DNA from: Pseudomonadota bacterium
GTDB lineage: Bacteria > Pseudomonadota > Gammaproteobacteria > Burkholderiales > Rhodocyclaceae
Direction: 5' to 3'
Assembly: GCA_018261905.1 (NCBI GenBank)
Contig: JAGTRU010000012.1
Location: 37,170-101,169 of the forward strand
DNA: 64,000 bases
Shown here: positions 8,662-17,967 of the stretch, piece by piece
How the letters are laid out: the number at the start of each line of letters is the position of its first letter
Numbering within the stretch: position 1 is the stretch's first letter
Notes under the pieces: model-generated
The model's database searches: none
What the model was told of the DNA's origin: nothing
The model's input: the letters and a program-made list of their open reading frames with translations, nothing else
Translations under genes and position numbers: made by a program

Positions 8662-9567
8662 ATGAAAATCCTCATTCTCGGCGCCGGCGGCATCGGCGGC
8701 TATTTCGGCGCCCAGTTGCTGCGCAGCGGCGCCGACGTGACTTTCCTGCTGCGCGAAAAGCGCCAGGCGCTGATCGCCACCGAGGGCCTGCGCATCGAGA
8801 CGCCGCACGGCAATTTCACGGTGCAGCCGCCGACCGTGACGGCGGCCAGCGTCCAGCCGATCTACGACCTGATCATCCTGGCGCCGAAGTCCTACGACCT
8901 CGGCGACGCCCTGGCTTCGCTGGGAAATGCCCGGGGTAGCGCGGTCGTGCTGCCTTTCCTGAACGGCATCGAACATCTGGCGGTGCTCGACCGCGAGTTC
9001 GGTCGGGCAAAGGTGATGGGCGGGGTCGCCCACATCGCCGCGATGATTACCGAAAGCGGCGCCGTCCGGCAATTGAACGATATTCACAGCCTGACCGTCG
9101 GGCCGCGCGACCCGGCGCACGCCGAACTGGCCAAGGATTTCATCGCACTGTGCGGCAAAGCGCCATTTACCAGCGTTTATGCCGAGGATATCGAACAGGC
9201 GTTGTGGGACAAATGGGTCTTCCTCGCCGCGCTGGCCGGCATGACCACGCTGTGCCGCGGATCGGTCGGCGAAATCCTGGCGACGCCCTACGGTGAAGGC
9301 CTGATTCGCCAGATGTACGAGGAGTGCTGCGCGGTTGCCCGCCTGAGCGGCTATCCCACCGGTCCGGCGGCGACGCAAAGGGCGCTCGGCATGCTGATCG
9401 CGCCCGGTTCCCCATTTACCGCCTCGATGCTGCGCGACCTGCTGGCTGGGCAGCGCACGGAACACCAGCACATTCTTGGCGCCATGGCCGAGCGCGGCAT
9501 GGCCCTCGGTTTACCCATGGATTTGCTGCGCCTGGCGCACACGCATCTGGCGGTGCAGGCCAGCTAG
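8662..9567 (+). CDS. 2-dehydropantoate 2-reductase-family protein
   Basis: NADPH-dependent reductase family (PanE/ApbA) of 301 residues. It has an N-terminal Rossmann GAGGIGGYFGAQL motif and a KPYDL-like segment (APKSYDL). The catalytic region is ALWDKWVFLAALAG, which keeps the Lys of the family (K176 in E. coli PanE) but has no Asn where E. coli has the substrate-binding N180. It could be ketopantoate reductase for pantothenate or a paralogue with another 2-keto acid substrate. The start at 8662 (MKILILGAGG) has GCGGGAG upstream. It follows qorB by 99 bases on the same strand. Confidence 0.85.
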   Translation: MKILILGAGGIGGYFGAQLLRSGADVTFLLREKRQALIATEGLRIETPHGNFTVQPPTVTAASVQPIYDLIILAPKSYDLGDALASLGNARGSAVVLPFLNGIEHLAVLDREFGRAKVMGGVAHIAAMITESGAVRQLNDIHSLTVGPRDPAHAELAKDFIALCGKAPFTSVYAEDIEQALWDKWVFLAALAGMTTLCRGSVGEILATPYGEGLIRQMYEECCAVARLSGYPTGPAATQRALGMLIAPGSPFTASMLRDLLAGQRTEHQHILGAMAERGMALGLPMDLLRLAHTHLAVQAS

Positions 9568-9754
9568 CAGGTAGGGTCTGAGAGAAAGTCCAGGCGACCG
9601 GTAGTACGGTGGCGAGATACTCGGGATGCCAAGCGGCAGACATATAATCTTTTGGCCTAGTGCTGTGAGGTTGGAGTGATTCCACAGGCATGAAGGTTTG
9701 GCGATAAATACTATTCTGATAGCATCCGCCTATCTTCATGGCGGGGTGTGGTGA

Positions 9755-11479
9755 ATGATTGTCGGCATTGATCTTGGTACGACCAACAGCTTGATCGCGG
9801 TCTGGGAGGGAAACGGACCGCGTCTGATAAAGAACAGTCTCGGAGAGGTGCTGACGCCTTCTTGTGTCAGCCTCGACGATGACGGCACCGTTCTCGTCGG
9901 ACGTGCCGCCCGCGAACGTTTGCAAACCCATCCCGAGTTGACGGCAAGCGCCTTCAAACGCTTCATGGGGAGCAACAAGCAGATCAGGCTCGGTAAACGC
10001 GACTTCCGGGCCGAAGAATTGTCTGCTCTGGTTCTCCGTTCGTTGCGCGAGGATGCCGAGGCAGCCCTCGGGCAACCGGTGACCGAGGCGATCATTACCG
10101 TACCCGCCTATTTCTCGGATGCCCAGCGCAAGGCGACGCGCGCCGCCGGTGAACTGGCCGGGCTACGTGTCGAGCGCCTGCTCAATGAGCCGACCGGCGC
10201 CGCGCTGGCCTACGGCATACACAACCGCGATGGCGAATCACGTTTTCTGGTCTTCGATTTAGGTGGCGGTACCTTCGACGTGTCCGTGCTCGACCTCTTC
10301 GAGGGAGTTATGGAAGTTCGTGCGTCAGCTGGCGACAACTGCCTGGGCGGGGAGGATTTTGTTTCCTGCCTGGTCGATCACTTTTTCGAGCAGAACAAGT
10401 TGCCAGCCAAGCTCAAGAACCATAGGGAGTTCATGCAGCGTCTGGCGGCCCAGGTCGAAATCGCCAAGCGCAAGCTCAGCGAGGTGGGACAGACAACAAT
10501 CCGTCTGCATCATGATGACAACGAATATTCGATGCCTCTCGACGAGCCGCTGCTCGAACGCCTTTGCGCACCACTTCTCCTCCGGCTGCGGACACCGGTG
10601 GAACGGGCTTTACGGGATGCGAACCTGCGCAGCAACGAACTCGATAATATTGTCCTGGCAGGTGGGGCGACGCGCATGCCCATCGTGCGGCGCCTGGTGG
10701 CACGCATGTTCGGACGTTTTCCGGCGAGCGAGATCAATCCGGACGAGGTTGTCGCGCTCGGTGCCGCGGTTCAGGCCGGCCTCAAAATGAAGGATGCCGC
10801 CCTGAGCGAGGTGGTGATGACCGATGTTACGCCGTATTCGCTGGGCATCGCGCTGTCCATTCAGATTGGCGATAATCAGTTTTCGGAGGGGCATTTCGAT
10901 CCGGTCATCGAGAGAAATTGCGCGGTTCCGATCAGCCGGGTGAAACAGTATTTTCCCGTCCGTGAAGGGCAGCGCCTGTTGAACCTGGAGGTCTTCCAGG
11001 GCGAAGCCAGGATGGTCAAAGACAACATTCACCTAGGCACCCTGAAAATTCCCATGCCCGGGGGAAGACTCGACGAATGCGGTATCGACGTCCGCTTCAC
11101 CTACGATGTCAATGGCCTACTGCAAGTCGAAGCCTCTGTCCTGAAAACCGGTGAAAGTTTTTCGCTGATCATCGAGGGCAACCCTGGGCTGCTGAGTCAG
11201 GAAGAGATTGCATTCCGACTGGTCTCGCTGGCCGACTTGAAGATACACCCGCGTGACCGTATCGAGCATCGGACCTTGCTAGCGCGAGCCGAGCGCCTAT
11301 ATCAGCAGTTGCGTGGCGAGCAGCGCGAATGGTTTGCCCTACAGATTCTGAGCTTCGAAAAAGCCCTGGCGTCGCAGGATCGTCGGGTGATAGACCAGCG
11401 CCGCAAGAAATTCGAGGATATCCTCGAATATCTCGAACGCGACGCCTTCATCAACCCGCCGGGGGCGGATCTGACCTAG
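9755..11479 (+). CDS. hscC: HscC-type Hsp70 chaperone
   Basis: Specialised Hsp70 of 574 residues, shorter than DnaK (about 638), so the C-terminal lid is reduced. Seen: GIDLGTTNS at residues 4-12, AYFSDAQRKAT, NEPTGAALAYG, DLGGGTFDVSVLD from about residue 168, and the substrate domain region DVTPYSLGIALS. This fits E. coli HscC (YbeW). The next gene encodes a J-like membrane protein 14 bases downstream, the same partnership as hscC with djlB/djlC in E. coli. Confidence 0.9.
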   Translation: MIVGIDLGTTNSLIAVWEGNGPRLIKNSLGEVLTPSCVSLDDDGTVLVGRAARERLQTHPELTASAFKRFMGSNKQIRLGKRDFRAEELSALVLRSLREDAEAALGQPVTEAIITVPAYFSDAQRKATRAAGELAGLRVERLLNEPTGAALAYGIHNRDGESRFLVFDLGGGTFDVSVLDLFEGVMEVRASAGDNCLGGEDFVSCLVDHFFEQNKLPAKLKNHREFMQRLAAQVEIAKRKLSEVGQTTIRLHHDDNEYSMPLDEPLLERLCAPLLLRLRTPVERALRDANLRSNELDNIVLAGGATRMPIVRRLVARMFGRFPASEINPDEVVALGAAVQAGLKMKDAALSEVVMTDVTPYSLGIALSIQIGDNQFSEGHFDPVIERNCAVPISRVKQYFPVREGQRLLNLEVFQGEARMVKDNIHLGTLKIPMPGGRLDECGIDVRFTYDVNGLLQVEASVLKTGESFSLIIEGNPGLLSQEEIAFRLVSLADLKIHPRDRIEHRTLLARAERLYQQLRGEQREWFALQILSFEKALASQDRRVIDQRRKKFEDILEYLERDAFINPPGADLT

Positions 11480-11493
11480 AAGTCGGCAATATC

Positions 11494-13176
11494 ATGACGA
11501 ATAAACTCGCCTTCCTGGAATACTTGGAACTCGACAACACCGCCGATGAGCGCGCCGTCCGCCGTGTCTACGCTCGCAAGTTGAAGCTGATTAACCAGGA
11601 GACGGACGCTGCCGGTTTTCAGGCGCTGCGCGAGGCCTATGAAGTGGCGTTGCAATGGGCGCGCTGGCAACAGCAACAGGCCGCGCAGCAGGCGGCCGGG
11701 TCGAAAGAAGGGATTGTTGCGGAGGTGACTCCGGTTGGCAACGAGCCGTCCGCCCCGGCGCCGGGGAGGGAGGACAAGCCGGGGCTGGCCTCAATTCGAG
11801 AGGGGGAACTCGATACCGTCCCGCCCGAAGTGGCGGCGCAGGCCGTCTTCAACGAGTTGGTGGCGGAACTTGCCGCATCGTCTACTGCGGCTGGCTGGTC
11901 GTCCGACAAGGTGCACCACGACAAGTTACTGCGCTGCCTCGACGATCCCCGTCTGCTCTCGATTGCCGCCCGTGATGTCTTCGAGTGGTACGTCGCCGAA
12001 CTCCTGGCCAGTGCTTGGCGGCCCGGCCAGGAGGCTCTGCTGGTTGCTGCCACACGGGTTTTTGCCTGGCAGGATGATCCGCGGCGTCTGGCCCGCTTTG
12101 GCTGGGTTGGCGATACCCTGAATCGCGCGATCACCGAGCGGGCGGTATTCGATCAGCAACCGGAGAGCGCTAAAAAGGCGCAGCGCGATCTGATCGCGCG
12201 CCTGCGCGATCCAGCGCAGCCTAGTCACGGCGAACTGATTGCCAAGATGCCACTGCTCGAGTGGACCTTTTCCCGATTTCCTGCATGGCTACCGTTGATT
12301 ACTAACATGGAGAACCTGCGGCTATGGCGGGAACTGGATTCCCGGGTGCCCTCCTGGAAACGCCGCCTTTCTTTCCAGAAGAAAGGAACAGCCAAGGATT
12401 CTTTGAAATTTGCGCATGTCCCCGCGAGTCAAGGCATAAATTGGCGTTGGAGCATGGTATTTCTTGTTTATGTGTTTTTCAGAGTCGTCTCTGGCATGAC
12501 AAGTAGCGATTCGCCGCCACCCGTCGTTTCGACGTCCGGTCTGCCGAGTGCTTTCCAGCAACAGGGTGGTGCGCCAGGGAGCCTGCCCGGTGGAGCGCGC
12601 CACGTAAATGCTTCTGGCGCCTTTCCCTATTCCTCTTCGGCTGCTGATGCATTCCAGGCTGATCCGCTGAAAGTACCCGAGAACAGGCCGGTGCCACCTT
12701 CCAAGTCGCAATTGTCGGCACTCGTAAGTGGTAAGCCGAACCTGGAAAAGTGTGATGAAATCAGTCGGCTGACGCTGGTTTTCAAAATTGGTACCACCCA
12801 GTCGCTCATCCAGTTCGGTCCGGCCTTCGAACGGCAGGTGATCAACTGCGCCAATGCGCGTCTGTGGCCACGATCGGTCTATCAGGATCCGGCTGTTCAG
12901 GAGGCGGTTCGCCACGAAGAGCAAAGAAGTGCCGCGATCATTAAGTCTATGCAGCGCGAGATGGCAAACCTTGTCAAAGTTAGCCCGCCAGTCGAAAAGC
13001 CGGTCGGTTTGCCGGTTCCCGAGAAGACTGTGACGGCGCCAAGAGCACCGGGTTTGAACGGAGTGGTAGTGGCAACACCAAGCTTCAAGCCGGTCGAGCA
13101 AGCCTGGACCTTGAATGCGGATAGCGACAAGTACCGGCTGAATCCCAAGGAAGTTCAACTCAATGCCAGGGATTGA
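11494..13176 (+). CDS. J-like co-chaperone, membrane anchored (DjlB/DjlC-like)
   Basis: Protein of 560 residues. The N-terminus (LEYLELDNTADERAVRRVYA, then FQALREAYEVALQWA) has the helix pattern of J-domain-related proteins paired with HscC, but the loop reads NQETD and the catalytic HPD triplet is absent. A Gln/Ala-rich linker and a helical middle follow, then one predicted membrane helix near residues 317-335, and a low-complexity Pro/Ser-rich C-terminal half. It is cotranscribed with hscC. The start at 11494 is preferred because it begins the J-like fold; the longer frame overlaps hscC. Confidence 0.75.
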   Translation: MTNKLAFLEYLELDNTADERAVRRVYARKLKLINQETDAAGFQALREAYEVALQWARWQQQQAAQQAAGSKEGIVAEVTPVGNEPSAPAPGREDKPGLASIREGELDTVPPEVAAQAVFNELVAELAASSTAAGWSSDKVHHDKLLRCLDDPRLLSIAARDVFEWYVAELLASAWRPGQEALLVAATRVFAWQDDPRRLARFGWVGDTLNRAITERAVFDQQPESAKKAQRDLIARLRDPAQPSHGELIAKMPLLEWTFSRFPAWLPLITNMENLRLWRELDSRVPSWKRRLSFQKKGTAKDSLKFAHVPASQGINWRWSMVFLVYVFFRVVSGMTSSDSPPPVVSTSGLPSAFQQQGGAPGSLPGGARHVNASGAFPYSSSAADAFQADPLKVPENRPVPPSKSQLSALVSGKPNLEKCDEISRLTLVFKIGTTQSLIQFGPAFERQVINCANARLWPRSVYQDPAVQEAVRHEEQRSAAIIKSMQREMANLVKVSPPVEKPVGLPVPEKTVTAPRAPGLNGVVVATPSFKPVEQAWTLNADSDKYRLNPKEVQLNARD

Positions 13177-13233
13177 GCGGGGTTTCGCGGTAAGCTGACG
13201 CATTCCCTCAATGCCTTGCCGGACGCCACAACC

Positions 13234-13548
13234 ATGAGCCATCGACACTCGGGCTGCCCACTATGCGGCGGCAAGCTGACCGCCCTGGATTTGCTCAATG
13301 CCTGCGACGAACTGGTCGACGCCGAGCTTGGCGTACTTTCGGCGCGCTGCCCGTATTGCCAGGGGCGCCTCGAAATCCGGCCGGCCGCCGGGCAGATCGA
13401 AATCGGTTACATCGTCGGCGCCAACCAGCCCCGTTTCGACGTGGCCTTCGTCATGGATTGCGCCGGGCTGGAGATGCTTGCCGGCGATGAAGCCGGCGGT
13501 TTGCGCCTGCGTACTTCGGAACAGTACTGGGCATTCCGCGAAGCGTAA
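13234..13548 (+). CDS. Small zinc-ribbon protein
   Basis: Hypothetical protein of 104 residues. Two CXXC knuckles (CPLCGG near residues 8-13 and CPYCQG near 45-50) predict one zinc-ribbon fold, followed by an acidic, mixed C-terminal domain (IEIGYIVGANQPRFDVAFVMDC). No catalytic motif was recognised. It sits after the J-like gene and converges with the AraC-family gene at 13558. Confidence 0.7.
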   Translation: MSHRHSGCPLCGGKLTALDLLNACDELVDAELGVLSARCPYCQGRLEIRPAAGQIEIGYIVGANQPRFDVAFVMDCAGLEMLAGDEAGGLRLRTSEQYWAFREA

Positions 13549-13557
13549 ATCCCCGGC

Positions 13558-14337
13558 TCAGGTCATCGCCGGCTCGCCGGAAAAATAGCGGCGCGGTTCC
13601 ATGCCCAGGGTCCGCTTGAACATTGCGGTAAAGGCACTGGCGCTGCGGTAGCCGAGTTTTTCGGCGACCAGCGCGACCGGCATGCCATTGGCCAGGTGGC
13701 CGAGGGCTTCGACCAGCCGTGCCTGCTGCCGCCACTGGCGAAAGCTCATGCCGGTTTCGCGCTGGAACTGGCGGGCCAGCGTGCGGCTGCTGGTCGCCTG
13801 TTGTTCGGCCAGGGTTTCCAGGGTTTCGCGGCTATCCGGGTTGCCGACCAGTTCTTCGCACAACCGGTGCAGGCGCGCTTCGCCGGGCATCGGTAGATGC
13901 AGCGCCGGGATTTTCAGGAAACGCAGTTCGCTCAGCACCAGCGCCGCGATCTGGCCGGCCCGGCCGGCGCGGTCGTAGGCCAGCGGTTCGTCGATCAGGG
14001 CGAGGATCAGGGCGCGCAGCAGCGGGCTGACTTCCAGCAGGCAGCAACTGTCGGGCAGGCCGGGCGCGGCGTCCGTCCGGATATAGAGCGTGCGCATTTC
14101 CACCGTCCCCAGCATGATCACGCGGTGCGCCGTGTTGGCGGGAATCCACACGCCGCGCACCGGCGGCACCACCCAGCTGCCGGCCTCGGTCTCGACGCGC
14201 ATGACGCCGCTGCCGGCATAGATCAGTTGCGCCCGCAGGTGGCTGTGCACCGGCGTTTCACCACCGCGGTAATTGCGTGCCTTGGCGGTGACCGGGTGGG
14301 GCAGGGTCTGATGTTCGTCGTCGTGGCCGCAACTCAT
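13558..14337 (-). CDS. AraC-family regulator with cupin sensor domain
   Basis: About 259 residues from the ATG at 14337; an in-frame GTG at 14364 would add nine residues and neither start has a clear ribosome site. The N-terminal RmlC-like cupin (HSHLRAQLIYAGSGVM, GVWIPANTAHRV) is followed by a C-terminal AraC HTH (LETLAEQQATSSRTLARQFQ, VAEKLGYRSASAFTAMFKR). This is the architecture of NimR/YeaM-type regulators, which usually control a divergent MFS exporter. Here the divergent neighbour is fsr, 97 bases away, so it is the likely target. Confidence 0.85.
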   Translation of the reverse strand: MSCGHDDEHQTLPHPVTAKARNYRGGETPVHSHLRAQLIYAGSGVMRVETEAGSWVVPPVRGVWIPANTAHRVIMLGTVEMRTLYIRTDAAPGLPDSCCLLEVSPLLRALILALIDEPLAYDRAGRAGQIAALVLSELRFLKIPALHLPMPGEARLHRLCEELVGNPDSRETLETLAEQQATSSRTLARQFQRETGMSFRQWRQQARLVEALGHLANGMPVALVAEKLGYRSASAFTAMFKRTLGMEPRRYFSGEPAMT

Positions 14338-14434
14338 GGTTGGGCCGGCGATTGTCCAATTCACGATATTTTCTGTCCGGACATGTGAGGATCAGTCATT
14401 CTAGACTGCAGTTCCGGAAAACTGAAAGTCCCGC

Positions 14435-15676
14435 ATGGAAAAGACGCTCACCGCCGCTGCCCATCCCGCCGCGCCGCGCGCGGCCGACGCGCTCAGCGCC
14501 ACCACTTACCCGGTGATTGCCGCGATCAGCTTCTCGCACCTGTTGAACGACATGATGCAGTCGGTGCTGCTCGCCATCTACCCGATGCTCAAACTCGGCC
14601 TCAACCTGAGCTTCGGCCAGATCGGCCTGATCACGCTGACCTACCAGCTCACCGCCTCGCTGCTGCAACCGCTGATCGGCCTGTATACCGACCACCGGCC
14701 GAAACCGTATTCGCTGCCGGTCGGCATGGCCTTTACCCTGGTCGGCCTGTTGTCGCTGTCGCAGGCCGGCAGCTTCGAGGCAGTGCTGGTTTCGGCGATG
14801 CTGATCGGCATGGGGTCCTCGGTCTTCCACCCGGAATCCTCGCGCGTCGCCCGCATGGCGGCCGGCAGCCAGCCCGGCCTGGCGCAGTCGCTGTTCCAGA
14901 TCGGCGGCAATCTCGGCTCGGCGATCGGGCCGCTGCTCGCTGCGCTGATCGTCGTGCCGTACGGGCAGGGCAGTGCCGCCTGGTTCTCGCTGTTTGCGCT
15001 GGTTGGCGTCGTCGTGCTGAGTTTTGTCGGGCGCTGGTCGAGCCACCATGTCGCCAATTTCCGCAAGCGGATGCAGGCGCACGCCGCCAACGGCCTGACG
15101 CGCAGCCAGATCGGCTGGTCGCTGGCCATCCTCGGCCTGCTGATCTTCTCCAAGTTCTTCTACATGGCCAGCCTGAGCAGCTATTACACCTTCTACCTGA
15201 TGGACAAGTTCGGCCTGACGCTGCCGCACGCCCAGATCTACCTGTTCGTCTTCCTCTTCGCCGTCGCCGCGGGCACCGTGGCGGGCGGGCCGATCGGCGA
15301 CCGGGTCGGGCGCAAGCGCGTGATCTGGGGTTCGATCCTCGGCGTCGCCCCGTTCACCTTGCTGCTGCCGCATGTCGGCCTCTTCTGGACCGGCATCCTC
15401 TCGGTGATCATCGGCATGATCCTCGCCTCGGCCTTCTCGGCCATCCTGGTGTACGCCCAGGAACTGCTGCCCGGCAAGGTCGGCGCCATTTCCGGCCTGT
15501 TCTTCGGTTTCGCCTTCGGCATGGGTGGCATCGGCGCCGCGCTGCTCGGCCAACTGGCCGACGCGACGAGCATCGAAACGGTGTACCAGGTCTGCGCCTT
15601 CCTGCCGCTGATCGGGCTGCTGACGGCGTTTTTGCCTACTATCGAGAAACCTAGCTCTCGCGTCAGGCCGCTTTAA
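14435..15676 (+). CDS. fsr: Fosmidomycin-resistance-type MFS exporter
   Basis: Inner-membrane MFS efflux protein of 413 residues with twelve predicted helices. It matches E. coli Fsr throughout: SHLLNDMMQSVLLAIYP, GMGSSVFHPESSRVARMA, QIGGNLGSAIGPLLAA, SSYYTFYLMDKFGL, GDRVGRKRVIWGSILGVAP, and SAILVYAQELLPGKVG. Fsr exports fosmidomycin in E. coli; the native substrate is unknown. It is divergent from the AraC/cupin regulator. Confidence 0.93.
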   Translation: MEKTLTAAAHPAAPRAADALSATTYPVIAAISFSHLLNDMMQSVLLAIYPMLKLGLNLSFGQIGLITLTYQLTASLLQPLIGLYTDHRPKPYSLPVGMAFTLVGLLSLSQAGSFEAVLVSAMLIGMGSSVFHPESSRVARMAAGSQPGLAQSLFQIGGNLGSAIGPLLAALIVVPYGQGSAAWFSLFALVGVVVLSFVGRWSSHHVANFRKRMQAHAANGLTRSQIGWSLAILGLLIFSKFFYMASLSSYYTFYLMDKFGLTLPHAQIYLFVFLFAVAAGTVAGGPIGDRVGRKRVIWGSILGVAPFTLLLPHVGLFWTGILSVIIGMILASAFSAILVYAQELLPGKVGAISGLFFGFAFGMGGIGAALLGQLADATSIETVYQVCAFLPLIGLLTAFLPTIEKPSSRVRPL

Positions 15677-15828
15677 TTTGATGACGAGGATTGCGACAGG
15701 CGGCGTCGGCGAGAAGTGATTCCAGCATCCAGAAACGGGAATTGCTGCGCATTATGACAATGTTGTTTTAGTATTCGCTCCGGCCGATGACGGATCGGCC
15801 GATCGACAGCAACATTGGGGAGAGTCGC

Positions 15829-16215
15829 ATGGCATCAGCGGCAAAGAGCATCAAGGTGAACCTGGCGCAACAAATCGTTCAAGCTTGTGAAGGAAGTACG
15901 AAGGTATTCAGTTTCGACTGCGTGACTGGTGACAACGAGCATCCAACGTATCGGGGAGTTTTCAGAGTCTTGCGGACGGTTCATCCCTACCGCAGCCATA
16001 CCTATAATGTGCAGATGGACTATGCCTTGTTCTTTACCCACGACGGCAAGGCACTGCATCAGTACCACGGGGTCGTGCCACTGTCCGTCGTGCGCACCGC
16101 TCGCGGTAGCGTCGGCGACTGGTTCGGCTCACACGGCTGTGTGCGCTTGAGCGAGGCTGATGCGAAAGTGCTTTACGGGTGGGCTTCGGTGGGTACAACG
16201 GTGCAGGTCTCATGA
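15829..16215 (+). CDS. Small L,D-transpeptidase (YkuD) domain protein
   Basis: Protein of 128 residues, close to a bare YkuD catalytic domain. It shows YHGVVPLS and the active-site signature SHGCVRL with catalytic Cys near residue 105. YkuD enzymes form 3-3 peptidoglycan cross-links or attach proteins to peptidoglycan. No signal peptide is visible from the ATG at 15829, which has a strong GGGGAGAG site; the longer frame from 15787 is hydrophilic too. How it reaches the periplasm is therefore unclear. The stop codon overlaps the start of the next gene (ATGA). Confidence 0.82.
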   Translation: MASAAKSIKVNLAQQIVQACEGSTKVFSFDCVTGDNEHPTYRGVFRVLRTVHPYRSHTYNVQMDYALFFTHDGKALHQYHGVVPLSVVRTARGSVGDWFGSHGCVRLSEADAKVLYGWASVGTTVQVS

Positions 16216-16778
16216 ATTCGGCGATCAAGCGATATGGAATATTTGGCCTGGTTTTTCTCGGCGGATTGTTTTTCGGGGCGGGCCTGAGCCAATTCGTCTC
16301 CCATGATCAGGTGACAGCAAGTCCCGAGCAGAAGATCGCTGCCGATACCCAAATCATCAGCCTCCTGGGCGAGGAAGTGATGTCGCTGACCTACCACACG
16401 GAGGCGCTGACCTTGACCGCACAACGCTCGAAGCCCGCCGATCCGTTCGCCGTCCAGATCACCTTTGCCGATGGCCGAAAGCCCCAGCAATGCCTGACCT
16501 CGCCTGACCTGGCCGGGCTCCTGGGCGACTTCTCAACTATCACCGCGAAACGACAGATTCAATCGCCGCGCTTCGAAGCCGAATTTCCGCAACCGCTGGG
16601 AACCCTCGAAATCCGTGATCGCATCGTCGCCGAAGCCCCGCCCGCGATGCTCTTTCGCACGACAGCTAACCGTCAAGCCGTAGCGCTATCCTACGATGGC
16701 TACACCGCCGAGGTGCGTACCTCGATCGACGGGTTCGTCAAGCTGGAAGGCGGTTGTGAAGCGTTGGTGCAGCGCTGA
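16212..16778 (+). CDS. Hypothetical membrane-anchored protein
   Basis: Protein of 188 residues, translationally coupled to the L,D-transpeptidase gene by an ATGA overlap. One N-terminal hydrophobic helix (GIFGLVFLGGLFFGAGLS, residues 7-24) should anchor it with the remainder in the periplasm. The soluble part contains two Cys (QQCLTS and GGCEAL) that could form a disulfide. No family was recognised. Coupling suggests a role linked to cell-wall modification, which is inference. Confidence 0.7.
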   Translation: MNSAIKRYGIFGLVFLGGLFFGAGLSQFVSHDQVTASPEQKIAADTQIISLLGEEVMSLTYHTEALTLTAQRSKPADPFAVQITFADGRKPQQCLTSPDLAGLLGDFSTITAKRQIQSPRFEAEFPQPLGTLEIRDRIVAEAPPAMLFRTTANRQAVALSYDGYTAEVRTSIDGFVKLEGGCEALVQR

Positions 16779-16913
16779 TGTAAGTGTGTTAGCCCCATTG
16801 ATCCGGCTGATGGGGAGGAGGGGGCGCTTACAAAAGCCATGCTTCACCCCCCCTTTCGTGACAAAAACAGGAGGCTCCGTAAGTACCCTGTTCTGGCGGT
16901 CAGGTACGGTGGG

Positions 16914-17405
16914 TCAGGTCCTCAGCCAGCCACGTCCCTTGAGTAGCGCAAAGCGTTCAGGGGGCAGGCAAGCTTTCATGTCCTGGTGTGGATCGACTTC
17001 ACAAGAGTTATCAACCACCACTACTACGAAGTCGTCGGTCACCGGGGTGATTGTCGGCCAGTCGAGTTCATTGAGCTGTTTGGCCACTTCCACCAGAAGT
17101 TTCTTGCCCGAGGTGTAGCTGCCCTTGTCTGACATCAGCATTTTGTGGCGTAGGCACAGGCCGGCGATTTCCTCGTCGCAATCCAGCCAGAGTTCGTGCT
17201 CGGTGCCGCTACCGCGAATCTCGTCCGGTGCCCACAGGAAATAGCCTACCTGCTCTGAAGTTTGCTCTCGCCAGGATTGCCGACCCCAGACCAGAAACGG
17301 TGGCCAGGCGGCCTCGAAGTCTTCCTGCGTGTAGCACAGCAGCAGCGCATAGAGCGGTCCATCGAGGGCTGCCTGTTTGACCGGTTCCGGAATCTTTTTC
17401 AGCAT
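16914..17405 (-). CDS. Hypothetical cytosolic protein
   Basis: About 163 residues from the ATG at 17405 (MLKKIPEPVKQAALDG), which has an AAGGCGG ribosome site; an extension to a TTG at 17450 is less likely. It contains DGPLYALLLCYTQEDFEAAWPP, a VGYFLWAPDEI segment and a DDFVVVVVDNSCEVD strand. The pattern recalls small immunity/SMI1-like cytosolic proteins, but no family can be assigned with confidence. It stands alone and converges with the preceding operon. Confidence 0.6.
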   Translation of the reverse strand: MLKKIPEPVKQAALDGPLYALLLCYTQEDFEAAWPPFLVWGRQSWREQTSEQVGYFLWAPDEIRGSGTEHELWLDCDEEIAGLCLRHKMLMSDKGSYTSGKKLLVEVAKQLNELDWPTITPVTDDFVVVVVDNSCEVDPHQDMKACLPPERFALLKGRGWLRT

Positions 17406-17741
17406 TGCCGCCTTGCTGGCGCTTCCCGGCCTCGTTGGGCAGGCGAGCAAAAAAAGAAGGCGCAGCTTAGTTGACTAGTGCGTATGTCACAAGCATTTGT
17501 ATTTGAATTGGATAGATGGCCGACGGCCGGAATCGCAGCCCAATCCAGCGGTCGATGGGGAAAATCTCCGGTTTTCCGTGTCGACCACTGCCGCCGTTTT
17601 GCCGCCTAATTTCTTAACCGTGACTACCCGGTCGTAGCTGTTCTTGTGGCACTGCAGGTAGAGGCGGTGCTGGCGGGCGAGGTGGCGGTTGGCGAAGAAA
17701 ATAACAGAGGGAAGCCCCCCTCAGCATTCCATTGCGCTACT

Positions 17742-17912
17742 TCACTTTTTCGGGCTTACCGATGCCTTGCTTGAGCGATCCGTGAAAAATAGGGCAAGGC
17801 GAAGGGCGGTAACGCAGCCCAGGGAGACTACGAGAATTGTCGCCCAGGACCATTCCGGGAAGAGATAACTGGCCAGGCTGGCCAGACACAGGAAGATGAT
17901 GACAAAAAACAT
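17742..17912 (-). CDS. Possible 56-residue membrane protein
   Basis: A short frame with two hydrophobic stretches (FFVIIFLCLASLASYLF and WATILVVSLGCVTALRLALFF) and a basic tail (KASVSPKK). The composition is that of a real small membrane protein. The ribosome site (AAGAAAAG) is weak. It is isolated, so confidence is limited. Confidence 0.4.
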   Translation of the reverse strand: MFFVIIFLCLASLASYLFPEWSWATILVVSLGCVTALRLALFFTDRSSKASVSPKK

Positions 17913-17967
17913 TCGGGACTTTTCTTGGTTTCGTGAAAGAGATTGTAATGCCCGAAATCAGAAGGCA

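Noticed and set aside
7687-9471. A 594-residue open frame on the minus strand
   Set aside because: It is antisense to qorB and the PanE-family gene, both clearly recognised.
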